Positions 21,252 to 33,398 of a stretch of 50,033 nt of DNA are shown here, piece by piece. This stretch comes from Purshia tridentata (Eukaryota > Streptophyta > Magnoliopsida > Rosales > Rosaceae), in assembly GCA_003254885.1 (NCBI GenBank), contig QANT01006331.1, forward strand, positions 1 through 50,033, given 5' to 3'. Made by a program: the position numbers and the translations under genes. The notes beneath the pieces were generated by a model. The model saw nothing but the letters and a program-made list of their open reading frames with translations. It did no database searches and was not told the DNA's origin. How positions within the stretch are numbered: position 1 is the first letter of the stretch; each line of letters opens with the position of its first letter.

Positions 21252-24200
21252 TTACCTTATTACAGGGTCAGCAAAACTTGAGAGAAATGTATAGTATCCT
21301 AGCATGAAAAAATGTCCAGACCAGTCAAGAAGCACAGGAATTCCAACCTAAAACACAAGAAATTTCACACTTTGTTGGTCTGAAAATCAAAATCATTGAA
21401 CAATTAACAAGACAGACATCTGAATATTGATGGAATTCTCGACTCAGTGATTGAATAAAATATCTTGTATACAGTAACCAAAAAGAAAAGAAAAATGAGT
21501 TCTTTGAATAAGTGATTACCTGCTTGAATATTGATGGAATAATTTGAGGTTTAGTTAACATGACTAGGCCTAATGTCTTGGCAAGAGGCCCAAATTGTAC
21601 AACATCCTGTCACAATATATTTCCATAGTTTTAATTTGAAACAAAGCCTACCATGACCAGTGACATCAAGTTACTGATGAATGGATTCACATATCCAATC
21701 AAATACAAAAAAATCACCTGAAGAAATGGTCTAAGCACTGGATCTCCGAGCCTCTGAAGAAGCACATTAATTCTTTAGGAAATGAGAAAGGAAGCATATA
21801 CATGGGAAGCAAAATAAATAAACCAGAAAGACAAAACTTGGTTCTACTGTTCCACATTAGACAATCCTACCTGCATACTTTGAAAATTGACATAAAGAAG
21901 CTCATTGATAAAATCTGGTGACACATTAGACTGTTGCTTTGCTGACATTGCTCTTTGAAACAACCATGAAGAACTTAAGTTGGGCTGCGCTACATAGATT
22001 TCAACTCAGATTCAGATAATCATGAAAGTTACTTAAAATTTGAGGCTTACCACTTGGTCAAGGATCAGTGAGTTACCAACCATGTAAGGATTAAGCAGGG
22101 ACAAGTTGTACAAGTCAAGAAAATTTCCGCTGATTGCTTCGTATATTCCTTTTTACCAAGGCAAGAAAGATGGATCCCAATAAATTTCATGCTCATAATA
22201 ACAATTTTTCAGGTTATCAATGTTTGGGGACAAAGTAAATAGAGTTCATTTCATTTTCTTCTACAAAGTTCAGATGAAGAGTTCCATCCTCTAGTTCAGA
22301 GACATTAAAATACTAGAAAAAAGGAAAAAGAATTGCATACAAAATACATACCTGTTGATAGTCTCTTGAGGTGCCTAGTCAGGCTTCCAAAACCACCAAA
22401 TGAAACAGGTGATTGTATTCCACTGGCATCACCAAACTGCAGAGAATGATTTTATCATGTTTGTTTTTGGCATTTTACCATAATTTATGGGAGGCTTTGT
22501 AAGTGTATAATTTATTCCACCTGTAGAACACGATTGAAAGCTGCTGACAGTGGGCTGTTGAGTTCATCGTCCCCATTTAAGAATTGAAATATGTCAGATA
22601 GAAAGAAAATAATTTCTAGTGCAAAAGAGAAGTATGAGAATATTTTTCATTTATTGAATAGTGAAAGTAGAGTTCCTTTAGAGTCTTTCCTGTAATCAGG
22701 TTTTGCATAGTGAAATGCAAGTTAAATTACAGATTCACCAGTTTCTTACCAAATTAAATGTAAAAAATTAAAATATTAAATAAATTTCAATTAACTAGCA
22801 TCATAAAATGGAATCACATTGCAGTTCAAGTGATACTTGCATCATTACCTGTCACGATATGTAGGGAAAATACCATATAGAACCCTCTGTATCTCCAAGT
22901 CGTCAAGAGACACTCCCTACAGAACATGCATTTGTGAATAATTATAACTTGAGTATAAGGTCAAATGTAACTAACATGCAGACAATTTTCAACTGGAACA
23001 CTATTTTAACTTTTAGCAAGAAATTGCATCAGGCTTCATCCGGAGGCCTCTCGAAGGGCTAGACTAAATCCCAAACAAATTAGGGATCTTTAACATGCCA
23101 ATTGCCATGTGATACCCTAATGGACATTTAAAAATGTGAAACAATCTTTGGATTCAGGAAGTGCAATGTGCAAGATCTTGGATAACAGATATAAGGACCA
23201 ACTTGACCAACTAACCTGATATTCTGGCATCAGTTTCCAATATTCTTCTAATAATTCTTCCAATTTCGCCGATTGGGGTTGAGGATCAACATAAGTGAAC
23301 ATATAAGTTGTGCGATCTGTAGGACCTGAACCAGCTGGAAATGCCTGTGAAATGTTTAGAAAAAGCTAGATTCTGAAAAGCAGGAATCCCCTTTTTGACA
23401 TTACTAGCAAACTACAGTATCAAGTTACCTCCCAAAAGAATTGAGCTTCTGAGGCCCCAACCTTCTTTACCAACGAACTGCTAAATATAACATCACTGGT
23501 AGAGTTATTCTTAAATCCACGAGCACAAGATCCAACAACAAGGCAAACACCATCTGGCTTCCTTCCGCATCTTATCTGCCAATTCAGCCACATTGAGTCA
23601 ATTTTAGGCCTGATTGTGGGTACAAATTAATTTCCTACTTAAGTTTGATACATGAGGATCAAAAACTCATGAGTAGGTCATCATTGTCTTATTATTATTG
23701 CTAACATGAAGGCAGCTATAATTTTATACTCTTTCAATCTTTAAATTCTAGGATTAGTTGCTTATTTAAAAAATGCATGGATGCATGCACACAACATTGT
23801 AAGTCCAAATGTCCATTCATACATCAACTATGCAGAAAAAAAGGCCTACCTGCTTCACAATGGGAGAGAAATTCCCCATTGCATCAATGATGAGGCGAGA
23901 TGACAAAATGTTTCCCTCAGTGAGTTGTAAGACCTACGAGAAAAGTAATAAGAGGAATTCATGTTATTCAATAGTTCATTATTCAATGTAATTTAAGGCA
24001 CTAGAATGAACTATTAGGAAATTGTAAGAAACTCACAGCTGCATCTTCATAAATGCAAATGCTGGACATACTGTAGCCTTCAAATATGACTCCACCGAGA
24101 GAAATGAAACGATTCTTCACAACCTCTATAAGCTTTACTGGTCTGTAATGATACAAAAGTATGATTCAGAATAAAAAATGAGTTCATTTCTTTCCTGCCA

Positions 24201-25657
24201 TTACTCATGGTTCTATCAGGCTATCAGACCCTCTACTAGCTGGAGAGATGACAAGATAAATTAAAAGCAATTACAAGAAGAAAAGATAACTCACGAAACG
24301 CCAAGATTAAGAATGTCTTCAACCCAGATATCACCCTTCCCCTCAAATCCGCATCTGTTCTGTTCAGTTCATGAAATACCAAAAGAGATGTTTACTAAAA
24401 GAGGTGACATAAGACAGAACTGGTAGATTGCTAGTCTTTTTCCCTTCTATACAACTTCTGAGCATGAAAATTCCTTTGTGGAAAATACTAAGTTTGGTAT
24501 TACCACAAAGCTTTAAAGATGTGGTTTGATTATGCATTTATGAAAAGTGAATGAGTTAAATTTTCTGTTGTACGTACTAATTACAAGAATAAGCACTTTT
24601 TGGTGTGCACACTTTCATAGATAATGAAACTGATGTCAGGTGCATTTTTCATGTCACAAGTGTTCATGACACCAATTGTGGTAGGAAGATCCCCTGAATT
24701 GAAGATGAAAGTTCACCTAACTATTATGGATCAAAACCAACTGATCTAATTAGAAATTTTTTTGCCAAAGAGCTTACAGGATTGAATTTTGCGGCAGTAA
24801 CCTGTTCAAAGTCACCTTCTTCCAGAATTCCTATTTCTACAAGTTCCAAGAGCTCTTTCCTTGAGATATTCCATTCCTGCTCCCTCTGATCATTGATTAT
24901 CAAAATGTCATTTGCATCACTTATAAATTATAATCAACAAGTAATTCTTAATGCCACAAATTTCTAAAATAAACTTCACAGAACAGTATATTACCCCCTT
25001 TAACACATTTCTTTCAACAATGCCTACTCGAAGACCTTTGGCACACAAGGCTGTAGCTATGAAGATTCCCAAAGTTCCACCACAAATTAACACATCAAAT
25101 GTATCTACCGCTTTGTCAGCCAGATCAGAACGACTGAAAAAACCAGGAACACTCGAAACCACTTCCTTTGGTTCTTCCACAACTACAAGAGATATGTGAA
25201 AATCACCCAACATATCAAGAAACCCATTCAAGAAAATTTAATGAAATAACATGTACTCCACCTGTTTGAGCAGAACAAATAATAGACCAAAGTTGGTCCA
25301 ACCTCTTTAAGGCGCTATATGAATATGCCCCACCAGCACCACCGACTTCCCCACTCACTGGTATACTCTCCATTATCCTCTGCCAAATATTAGTAACTTA
25401 AACACTCATTAACTCAGTTGGCACACAATGATGCAATTCTAGCTTTCGAAAAAGAAGAAGAAGAAGAAGAATATTATATATGTGGAACAAAGACATGAAA
25501 TCTGAAAAATTATAGAAAAGGGTACCTGGGTTCGGGAGGGAGGGACCTGTGTTTGCAAGCATAGGCATCTACGAGCTCGAGCTCTTCTCTGAAACAGTGG
25601 GTTCGCCTTTGGGCACTGAAACAACCCATTAATGGGTTGAACCTGAAGCAACCCCAT
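21252..25657 (-). CDS. FAD/NAD(P)-binding flavoprotein, lycopene beta/epsilon cyclase-like, 554 aa, 17 exons
   Basis: Exons: 25657-25526, 25379-25262, 25182-24995, 24885-24778, 24359-24295, 24142-24037, 23933-23850, 23575-23429, 23344-23216, 22916-22849, 22554-22521, 22436-22352, 22148-22081, 21984-21871, 21753-21718, 21606-21520, 21347-21252; 1665 nt, phases close. The N-terminus (ANPLFQRRARARRCLCLQTQ) is Arg/Ser-rich and lacks acidic residues, like a plastid transit peptide. The dinucleotide-binding motif is FDVLICGGTLGI (112-123), followed by the usual CAKGLRVGIVER strand ending in an acidic residue. LIIDAMGNFSPIVKQ and FGDASGIQSPVSFGGFGSL are the later FAD-contact segments of this fold. 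The pattern matches the plant family annotated as lycopene beta/epsilon cyclase protein (Arabidopsis At2g32640 as I recall). Whether it cyclises a carotenoid is unknown; its authentic substrate is undetermined. Exon 13 has a second possible in-frame donor at 22051, which would add 10 residues. Confidence 0.88.
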
Positions 25658-26067
25658 CACTTCTAAAATTATGTATAAAAGCAATTTATCACTAAACTCA
25701 TCTCACTATTCCACACGTCTTAACATTCATTCTCAAATTTTTTCAGTGTTTCTCAGCTTCACATTGAAGGCCCAATCTATCCGTCCCAGGATTCGACACG
25801 TTAACGAATAACGACCAAAACTGACTTCTTTTCCTTTTTTTGTCAATAAAATGACTTCTCGAAAAAGAAAGAAAGTTAACTGAAAGATCCGGTTCCCGGT
25901 CAAAAGTTAACTGTGGGTGAGGAAAAAAGGTCACGGATAAGTGACTCAATCAAAGTCCTCGCAGGTGGTAAGCAATTGAATTGGATAAACCTTGGACTCT
26001 GGGGTTTTAGAGCTTCTGCTGCTCAGTCTCACTCTTTTCCTTCGAATTTGAGTCTCTTTTTCAACAG
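25658..26067. promoter_or_regulatory. Divergent promoter region between the flavoprotein and cupin genes
   Basis: The flavoprotein gene starts at 25657 (-) and the cupin gene's non-coding first exon appears to lie at about 26000-26067 (+). The intergenic control region is therefore only about 350 bp and may serve both. I see no clear TATA box. Confidence 0.5.
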
Positions 26068-26660
26068 GTAAACGCCCACAACTTTCTTCTTCTGCTTTAC
26101 TTTCCAATCATGTTTCTTAATCCCTCTTTGGTTTCTGGGATTTTTTATTTATTCATTTGGGGGTGGGAAAGGAAATGAAAATCTTGCAATGGAAGCTTCT
26201 ATAGATACTCTGTTTTGGATTCCAGGAAATGGAACCGCTTTTCCCAATAAAACCCAGAAAGTCTTGTTAGGTTCACTTGCCTCGAGGTTTTTGTTCTCTG
26301 GTTATCTCATAATTTGGAAAGAAAAAGTTATTTTGAGAATCAAAGTTACATAATTTGTCTCAAATTTTTAGGGTTCTTGGGGATTATTCCAAATTGCTGT
26401 TTTCCTTCTTGCAATGTGTTCTCCGTTTGTTGATTGAAAAATTAAAATTTTGTAATGAACTGTTTTCGTGTAGTGTGTTGTTGAGCTAATTCATTCCTCC
26501 TAGTAGTTCACTACATAGAATTCTGGACAAATGTTAAGCATTTTTGCATAAATTGTTGTTTCTTGAACTGTCTTTGCATTTGGGCACATGTTTAATTCAG
26601 AGATCATGATGTTGGTGGTGATCAATTATGCAATGCCTCATTGTTTTTAACTCCTAGCAG
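26068..26660 (+). other. Leader intron of the cupin gene
   Basis: A consensus donor (CAACAG|GTAAAC at 26068) and acceptor (CTAGCAG at 26660), with T-rich DNA between, define a 593-bp intron in the 5' leader, 36 bp before the ATG at 26697. First introns in plant leaders often raise expression. Confidence 0.65.
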
Positions 26661-26696
26661 GCAACCAACCCACAAAATAAGACATTTGTTATAAAC

Positions 26697-27134
26697 ATGG
26701 CAAGTCTGATCATGGCCCCAACCTTCAGCTCAATCTTTGTCAACAGAAGCAGCAGAGATTGCAGTAAGTGGAGTACTAGTGATGGGCAAGGCCGTGGTAT
26801 GAAATTGAAGGCAATGCGGATAGAGAAATCTCTGGAGGAATTGTACCAAGTTAAGGTGGAACGCAAAGTCTCGCCGGAGCGAGTATCAGAGCTTGGGGTT
26901 TCAAGATGGTCAGTGTGGAAGACCGGCAAGTGCAAGCTTCCGTGGGACTGGCAGGTCGACCAGCTGGTTTACATTGAAGAAGGAGAGGTGAGAGTTGTGC
27001 CTGAAGGAAGCCAGCAGTACATGCGATTCGTGGCTGGAGATCTTGTGCGTTACCCCAAGTGGTTTGAGGCTGACCTCTTCTTCAATGGACCATACCAAGA
27101 GCGTTACAGTTTCCGAGCATATGGTGATGATTAA
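26697..27134 (+). CDS. RmlC-like cupin (cupin_3/DUF861) protein, 145 aa, probably plastid
   Basis: A single coding exon. The first 45 residues are rich in Ser, Arg and Thr with few acids, like a chloroplast transit peptide. A compact cupin beta-barrel of about 90 residues follows. Visible family landmarks include SRWSVWKTGKCKLPWDW, then QLVYIEEGEVRVVP, then FVAGDLVRYPKWFEADLFFN, then YSFRAYGDD at the end. The residues that usually bind metal in cupins (two His and a Glu) are replaced by WDW/D and E, as is common in the cupin_3 subfamily, so a metal enzyme role is not assured. Arabidopsis relatives are annotated only as RmlC-like cupins; function is unknown. The gene is head to head with the flavoprotein gene, and both may act in plastids, but no link is shown. 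Confidence 0.88.
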   Translation: MASLIMAPTFSSIFVNRSSRDCSKWSTSDGQGRGMKLKAMRIEKSLEELYQVKVERKVSPERVSELGVSRWSVWKTGKCKLPWDWQVDQLVYIEEGEVRVVPEGSQQYMRFVAGDLVRYPKWFEADLFFNGPYQERYSFRAYGDD

Positions 27135-27895
27135 TAGACTTGCACTGCATATTTTGGCATGATACATATGCTCTTTTGTCTTGCTTGCCTCTTGTGATTT
27201 TACCAGAGCTAATGTATTTTTAAGAATTAAAAAGATGGATTTGGAACCATGTCAGATGCTAGAGTGAATGCTAATTTGTCAAATTAGAATGCGGAATACT
27301 ATTTCTTGTGAACTGCAAGATGTAATTCTGCATCAAGTACGTTTGGGGGAAGCATAGCAAAAGAGAAGTGAGACGGTAGTCACTGTAAGAATAGAAAGCA
27401 GATATCACTGCAACAAAGATCAGATTCAGAACAATTTCTTATTAAACAAAATCTACCATTTCTGGCATTATACATGATAAAGATTCAAAAGACCTATTAA
27501 GGCTGCGGCTCTTTTAATACAACCAATCAGCCATGAAGTCGACCAGCGACTAAGGTTTACAATAAATTTCCAAGAGAAATGAAACTGAAACAGAAAAATA
27601 ACAGTGACCTTTTGCACCGTTGTACAACAAATATTATCAGGTATGAATTTTAATAACAACTCATCTCTATAATAAAACAAATCCCTTATAATACACACAC
27701 TTCCACGGGTGAAGAGTACAAAAGAAAATGAGTGACCCATAAACAAGGAGCACTTGCATCCGCAATAACCCCCACTTTTGCGTTTATCAGCATACAGAAT
27801 TACAACAAGCCCTGGAGAAGTGAGGCTGGTCCCACCAAGTTTCGTTCAATGACAGCTGATTAGGGCAAACTCAAACTTTGCAAAATGTGAGGGTC
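27135..27895. other. Convergent intergenic region (cupin 3' end and PP2A B' 3' end)
   Basis: This holds the 3' UTR of the cupin gene and that of the minus-strand PP2A subunit gene. The open frame at 27468-27746 is unconserved in appearance. Nothing else is supportable. Confidence 0.6.
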
Positions 27896-30800
27896 TCAAC
27901 TGCCTGAAGTAGCCCGTGGTTTTTGGTTGTTAGCAATGGCAACAGAGGAGACAAACCGTGAGACAAGCACGGCCTCATTGCCCAAAGCCTTGGAGGCAGC
28001 CACATATTCCAAACGCTTCCAGGTCAATTCACGCTTCTCCTGTGTTTCTCTCTCTTTAGTTTCATCTTCTTGGAATCTGACCAAGCACTCATCAAAGAGT
28101 GCTTGATCGACATCTGAGAATATCTTTCTCACATTCAGTGTCAAACTCTGAACAGCTTGATTCCAGTGATTCCGTGTGTTTTTCTCCAAAGCTGGAAAGA
28201 TTATAGGCAGAATCACTTGGCGGTTCTGTATGATCAAATTTCTTATGTGATCATTGTTCCACAAAAACAATGTGCGTTCAGCTACCTGCCAGTGGAAAAG
28301 AAGTTAAGACAACACTGCATTAAGTAAAACTAATGTGATAATCCAAAATTCAGATCATACCATCATAGTAGTAAAACCATGAACATTCACTCAATCTTGC
28401 ATGGTATAAAACCATTTACTACAAACACAAGTGTGTTCCATCTAAGTAAGAAAAGGTGCTTAAATCAGAAATTCCTTCGTGAGGAACATTGAATCTACAT
28501 ATCACCAGTGAATAATACTAGGGATCCCAAATTTATATCCCAAATGATGTGGAAATGTATGCGTCAGTGTTTTTTACTTGTTGAAAATAAATAAGTCTAG
28601 AGTGGGCCATGATATGGATCTATAAGACACTGAAAAATGTATTTGGGATCCCTAGCAGCACTCATAACCATTACCTGTGAGCAACAAAAGTGCACGTCTG
28701 CCTCACATATTGTACACTAGCAAAACTTACCAACTAATGACACCTAAAGTCCTCAACTTCAAAAGATTTCTAAACTCCCACTACCACTCAGATCCCATTT
28801 TGTTCTCCAACTGAGATAAATCTCAGTACTTACACAACCATAACATGAAACTTGGACAACTTGTCTCAACCAATTTTGACAACAAGTATATCAACCTAGG
28901 TTCCAACCACAATTTTTAATGTATCCCTACAGTTCTGACCCAGGTGGGAATCCATTACAATTGTCAGCCAACCAAGTAGTTCAGAGAAATCTGCAAAGAA
29001 GCAGTAACTGCGTTGGCTACAAATCAAATAATGATACTTTCTAGATATTCTCCATATGTGTTTTATGTTAGATGTGTGTGTGATGTACCTGAGTCCATCA
29101 AACTATCTATTCAAGACGCAGAAATTTCAAGCTTATGGAGAAAATCCTAGGCTCCTAGCATAGTACTCAACCTACTCAAGATTTAGAAGGAAATAGTTTG
29201 CTGTATCAATTAACTAATCACTCTCATAATTTGAAGTGGTGGATGAGAGGCACAAGGTTATAGGGAACAGTTAATGCAAAGGAAATGTAGGTTAGTAATT
29301 GGATGTTGCTATGGCAATTTCTTCACCATCCATCCAGGAACTCAATTTTTCAATGGTTTAGTAATAGTGTAATACATAAATACTATACATCAAGCCAATT
29401 CCAACGAACATCTCATGAATAGGTACAGAAAAACTTGATTTCACATCAAAGAAGACAAGTATTTACAGGGTTTTGAAGAAAAAAGGCCAACAAAACATCA
29501 AAAGCCTCAAGCTTTAACACAACTAATAGAAGCCACAAAACCAACGTGGTGGCAAGTTGAAAAAGCAACAATCCAGATGAGAATCTAAAACTCATCATGA
29601 TGAAAAGTATTTCACTGGAAGAAAGATAATGAAAATGGATAACCATGAGAAGTAAAACTGCAAAATAAAATAGAGAATAAAATGTTATTAATAAATAATG
29701 CAAACATTATATCCATGTGCATGCACCAATTAAGCCATGGCAGAAACAAGAAAGCCAGTCAAATATAAAGATATTATTTAAAATAGTACCTGAAAATGTG
29801 AGCTGTTGAGGCAGGGACCAATTTGACGGAATAGGGGGACCATGCAGCGCTGAAATTCTGATGCCTGGGTAGCTTCCAGGACTTCTTCCAATTCACCAAG
29901 GAACATAACTTCCTTCGAACTATTAGTTATGGGCCAATACCTGAGCAGTCCTCGAATCACGGTATCAGCCAGCTTGGCATCTTTCTCCACAAACTGAGTA
30001 ATGCAATATGAAAGTTGCTGATGGTACATAGATACACACTTGGGCTTGTGAAGGGGAATCAAGGCACGAACAAGGAACAGCTTGTGCTCTTCTTTCAAAG
30101 GCAAAGCAAAACCATTGATTATGCTGCCTAAAATTTCAAGCAATTCCGCAATCCCATTGTGCTTCTGAGTCTCAAAAATGAACCAATAAAAGATATTGTT
30201 GATGGCTTTCCTAATGAACGGTCGATGCACCATGAACTTCCCATAAATGCGGTGGAGGATCGTCTTTAAGTATTCCCTCTCTCTTTGGTCCTCAGAGTCG
30301 AACAAATCAAGCAATTTCAGCACAAATGAATGGTCAATATATCTTTTAGCTAGCTTAGCATCTGTCTCTGGAGAAGCTACAAATCTTAATAGAAATTCAT
30401 ACACAATCTGAAGATGAGGCCATGCAGGTTCCATCATTTGGTCCTCCTCTTCCAGGTCATACGTTTCAGGAAGCTTGTTATCATGATGAGATGGAAACGC
30501 ACGAAACAAATTGGCCGCCACCATCTTTGTAATCTCCTGCATCGCTACCTCATTGAATTTTGAAGTTACTGATGAAATGTAATCAACAAGTTCAAGTAAA
30601 GTTTGCCGCTTAATGTCCTTCTCTTTGAGATTCTTGGAGGGATCATTAAAATCAAACACAATACCACACATATTCAATTTCTTAATGAAATGATTCTGCC
30701 TTTCCGAACTTGGAACGTCCCTGAAACTTGGCAAAGCCTCGTAGGCTCCGGAAGACAAGAAAGGACCGACTTGGGTCGCAATGGGAGTCGATTTCTTCGA

Positions 30801-31019
30801 CTGACTGGATTTAGAGTGTGGGGAAAGAGTTCCATTGCTCGAGCGCGAAGCGCCTGAACCCAAATTTGAAGATTTTGATGAAGACGAAGTAGATTTCGAG
30901 CTGTTAATTGAATTGGGTCCGTTCACATTGGCCCCTCCGTCATTATATGCATCGCTTTGCGATGACTTTGAGGGTTTTCGAGGTATTTTACCCAATATGT
31001 TTTTGATCATATCTACCAA
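27896..31019 (-). CDS. Serine/threonine protein phosphatase 2A regulatory B' (B56) subunit, 539 aa, 2 coding exons
   Basis: This B subunit gives the PP2A holoenzyme substrate choice and location by binding the A/C core. Coding exons are 31019-29790 (410 codons) and 28285-27896 (130 codons), phase 0. The N-terminus [20 protein letters not shown] matches the plant B' pattern. A Ser/Asn-rich linker (about 20-80) precedes the HEAT-like B56 domain, roughly 90-480. Family phrases seen include [57 protein letters not shown] and [18 protein letters not shown]. The C-terminus is Arg/Lys/Glu-rich then a short Ser tail. This resembles the plant B' eta/theta/kappa class; the exact isoform is not resolved. 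The intron (28286-29789) carries a MITE-like insertion. A leader intron (31267-31052; donor GTAAGT, acceptor TTTCAG) lies upstream of the ATG. Confidence 0.95.
28519..28654. mobile_element. MITE-like element with terminal inverted repeats flanked by TA, in the PP2A B' intron
   Basis: The left end GGGATCCCAAAT (28521-28532) and the right end ATTTGGGATCCC (28641-28652) are perfect inverted repeats. Both are flanked by TA (28519-28520 and 28653-28654). The core is 132 bp, with no coding capacity. The TA duplication fits Tc1/mariner-type (Stowaway-like) MITEs. The symmetry continues by one base on each side (C and G), so a 15-bp palindromic end is another reading. Confidence 0.7.
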
Positions 31020-31051
31020 ACTTTTGTGAACGGCAATTAATCTTTCTAGCT

Positions 31052-31267
31052 CTGAAACTAGCTCAAATCAATGCCATTCTCATACCCCACCAATTCAAAC
31101 CAAGGTGACAATTTGTACATTGAAATAAAGACCGCATCAGAGGAACATGCCCCAGATGAATCTTTCGGTGCACAAAATCCTCAGAATTTTCAAACAATGA
31201 TTTAAATTGAAGAACAAATAGTGGGTCGTGAAGAAATTGAGGAGAAGCAAACGAGAAATCGACTTAC
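31052..31267 (-). other. Leader intron of the PP2A B' gene
   Basis: Read on the minus strand, a strong donor (TCAAT|GTAAGT, starting at 31267) and an acceptor (AGTTTCAG, ending at 31052) frame a 216-bp intron just before the ATG at 31019. The remaining leader exon between them is about 30 nt. Confidence 0.6.
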
Positions 31268-31299
31268 ATTGACCATATGAGCAAAGGGATCCGAGAAAG

Positions 31300-32600
31300 T
31301 GCGAGAAACCGAGAGAAAAATTGAGAAGACAAACCTAGAAATCTGAGCTGGAAGTCTGGAACTTGGGTCTTCAACTGATAAACCCTAATTAATCCATTTG
31401 CGCACCTAATTTGAAGGGAGAGAAGCCAAAAGCCTAATTTCAACAAAAAGCATCAAAATTTAAATTATTCTAAGCAAAAGCGTAATCTCTCTGCTCGCTG
31501 TAGCTTTTTTTTTTTCTTTTCTGATCCAAATGCGGTACAGTAAGTTTCCTTTTAACTTTCGATTAAGAAAATGAAAATTGAAGGACAACATGAAATGCCA
31601 AAATGGGGTGGATGCCAGGTGGCTCATCCTGTAGCTACTTACACGAGCACCCTTTAAATTGTAAATGTCTATTTTATCCTCCCAAGAAAATAAATTTGTT
31701 ACATCTTTATTTAAGCCTTTTCTTTATAAAAATGAAAAGGAAGAAATAATATAAGCAAAGGCACAAGATCCATTTGAACGTAAGGATTTATATTAAGAGA
31801 TTTCAATTTCAATTTTAATGTAAATTTTAATTGAAATTAAAGGAAAAAAAAGTACATTTTAATTTAAATTTAAAAAGTGTTAATTATATTATTTAGTAAA
31901 AGTGAATGGCCTTCTTATAAGTTATATACAAGCTGAAAACGTGCATGAGGCTCTGCACCAATGGAAGATTAGTATTAGGTGGCATGGAGCCAGTGAACCA
32001 CTGCCACAAATTCTAAATCCACCTCATCAGTTTTGTGGTGCATGAAATGAAATTACTTCTACCCTTAAAATTTTCTAGTTCTTTATCCTTGTTTAGGAAT
32101 ACCCTTTCGGGGAAGACAGGGTAGATAAGCATTTTATTATATTAATTTATATTTTAAAATTAAAACAAAAACAAAAGAAGATCAAGTTAATTTTATTAGG
32201 ACCAGAAAATTAGCGGTCTAAACCAACAAACCCTACATAAAGGGATGTACAATGAACAAAAATTTAGTATAACTAGAAATATATTAGATGGCATGGCCCA
32301 GGTAGGAGACTCAATCATCAACTTGGAAAGTAGCCCTCTAACACATCTCATCTCTGTCCTGCATTTGGTTGTTAGACCTGGGGTTCTCTCATTTCTGAGA
32401 AGAATCCAATTCTCAGCATGCATATGAAGCCACAGTGCCACAGAGTCAGCAATACACAACAGAAAGAAGCTAATAAGATGAGGTAAAGTTGTAGCATAAG
32501 TTTAATTCAAATAACTAGTCTATAGAGCTTTGTACTAAGATGAGACTCTACAAGAATGAGGGCTTCAAAATCTGAGACATGCACAAATAACATACAGCAT
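31300..32600. other. Intergenic region upstream of the PP2A B' gene
   Basis: Promoter and 5' leader of the PP2A subunit gene, then AT-rich DNA. The open frame at 32196-32459 on the minus strand is Cys/Met/Leu-rich, with no recognised domain. No gene is supportable. Confidence 0.55.
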
Positions 32601-32668
32601 CGATTATGATTCTGAATTGCTAACTATCAAACAGGTCGACAAAACCTGCCTTCCATGATAATGACAAT

Positions 32669-33135
32669 TCAAGATGATCTTCCAACAGGTGGTACAGTAG
32701 CACATTCACACGTCTGTGTTGGTACTTGGTAGTAGATCTTGTTGGGAAAATTGGCTGGCTCTTTGAATAGAATCCAGTTCCACCAGTCAGTAAGATCAAC
32801 CCAGGTGACAACTGATGTGTTAACAAAGGCACAGGCGCAAGCAAACCCACCAGTTCAGTCAAATGAGTTGTTCCAGTTACTCCTGCAACTGCAACCACTG
32901 CGCTGAACCCCATTCCAAAGCTGCATCTCTGGATCTTGATCCACTGATGCAGCTCTATCAAGAGCTGCCAGAAGAACCCCCTCCCCTCCCCTACCTATTT
33001 TATTCTCACCCCAAAACAGAAAGACAATGAAACAAGGGCCCCAAAAAGGATTAAAAAAACTAAAGCAGAATACCTTGCATGAATACTAGTGGTAATGCCA
33101 GAAATAATCACATCACAACAAATACAAGGTTCCTC
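32669..33135 (-). pseudogene. Two-exon protein-like segment with one in-frame TGA, family unrecognised
   Basis: On the minus strand, an exon at 33135-33074 (begins EEPCICCDVIISGITTS) and a second at 32990-32669 share consensus borders (TTTAG| and GCAAG|GTATTC; GTAG|GGG). Their phases agree (62 nt leaves phase 2; the second exon supplies one base and then runs 107 codons to a stop). The reading is Trp/Cys-rich and protein-like: QLWNGVQRSGCSCRSNW and WVDLTDWWNWILFKEPANF. One TGA interrupts it after NNSFD, where a single G to A change of TGG would explain it. I do not recognise the family. It could be a truncated pseudogene, an allele with a nonsense mutation, or a sequencing error. It lies about 260 bp downstream of the EBS stop codon on the same strand. 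Confidence 0.4.
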
Positions 33136-33398
33136 CTAAATGTTTGGTTTGATGTGTTCTCAAGTGTTCTGTGATTAAATATGATTTTAATGTCTCTTGC
33201 AAGGGCAACACAGATCACAAAGTCATCTCGCCTAGGTCTAGCACACATACAAACATTGATAAACTAAAAAAAAAAAAAAATCCTTTGGATTGTGCAAGCA
33301 CAGTATCTTCTCTGCACTGTACATTTCCACAACACACAACACAGCAGCTAATGCCAAAGAAATTGGATACCTCCTCCCTAAGCATCTCAATCAATGGG

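Noticed and set aside
30603..30857. Plus-strand open frame inside the PP2A B' gene
   Set aside because: It is the shadow of PP2A exon 1, on the opposite strand.
32196..32459. Minus-strand open frame of 87 codons
   Set aside because: Met/Cys/Leu-rich product with no recognised domain, and a plus-strand open frame overlaps it. It looks like chance in AT-rich DNA.
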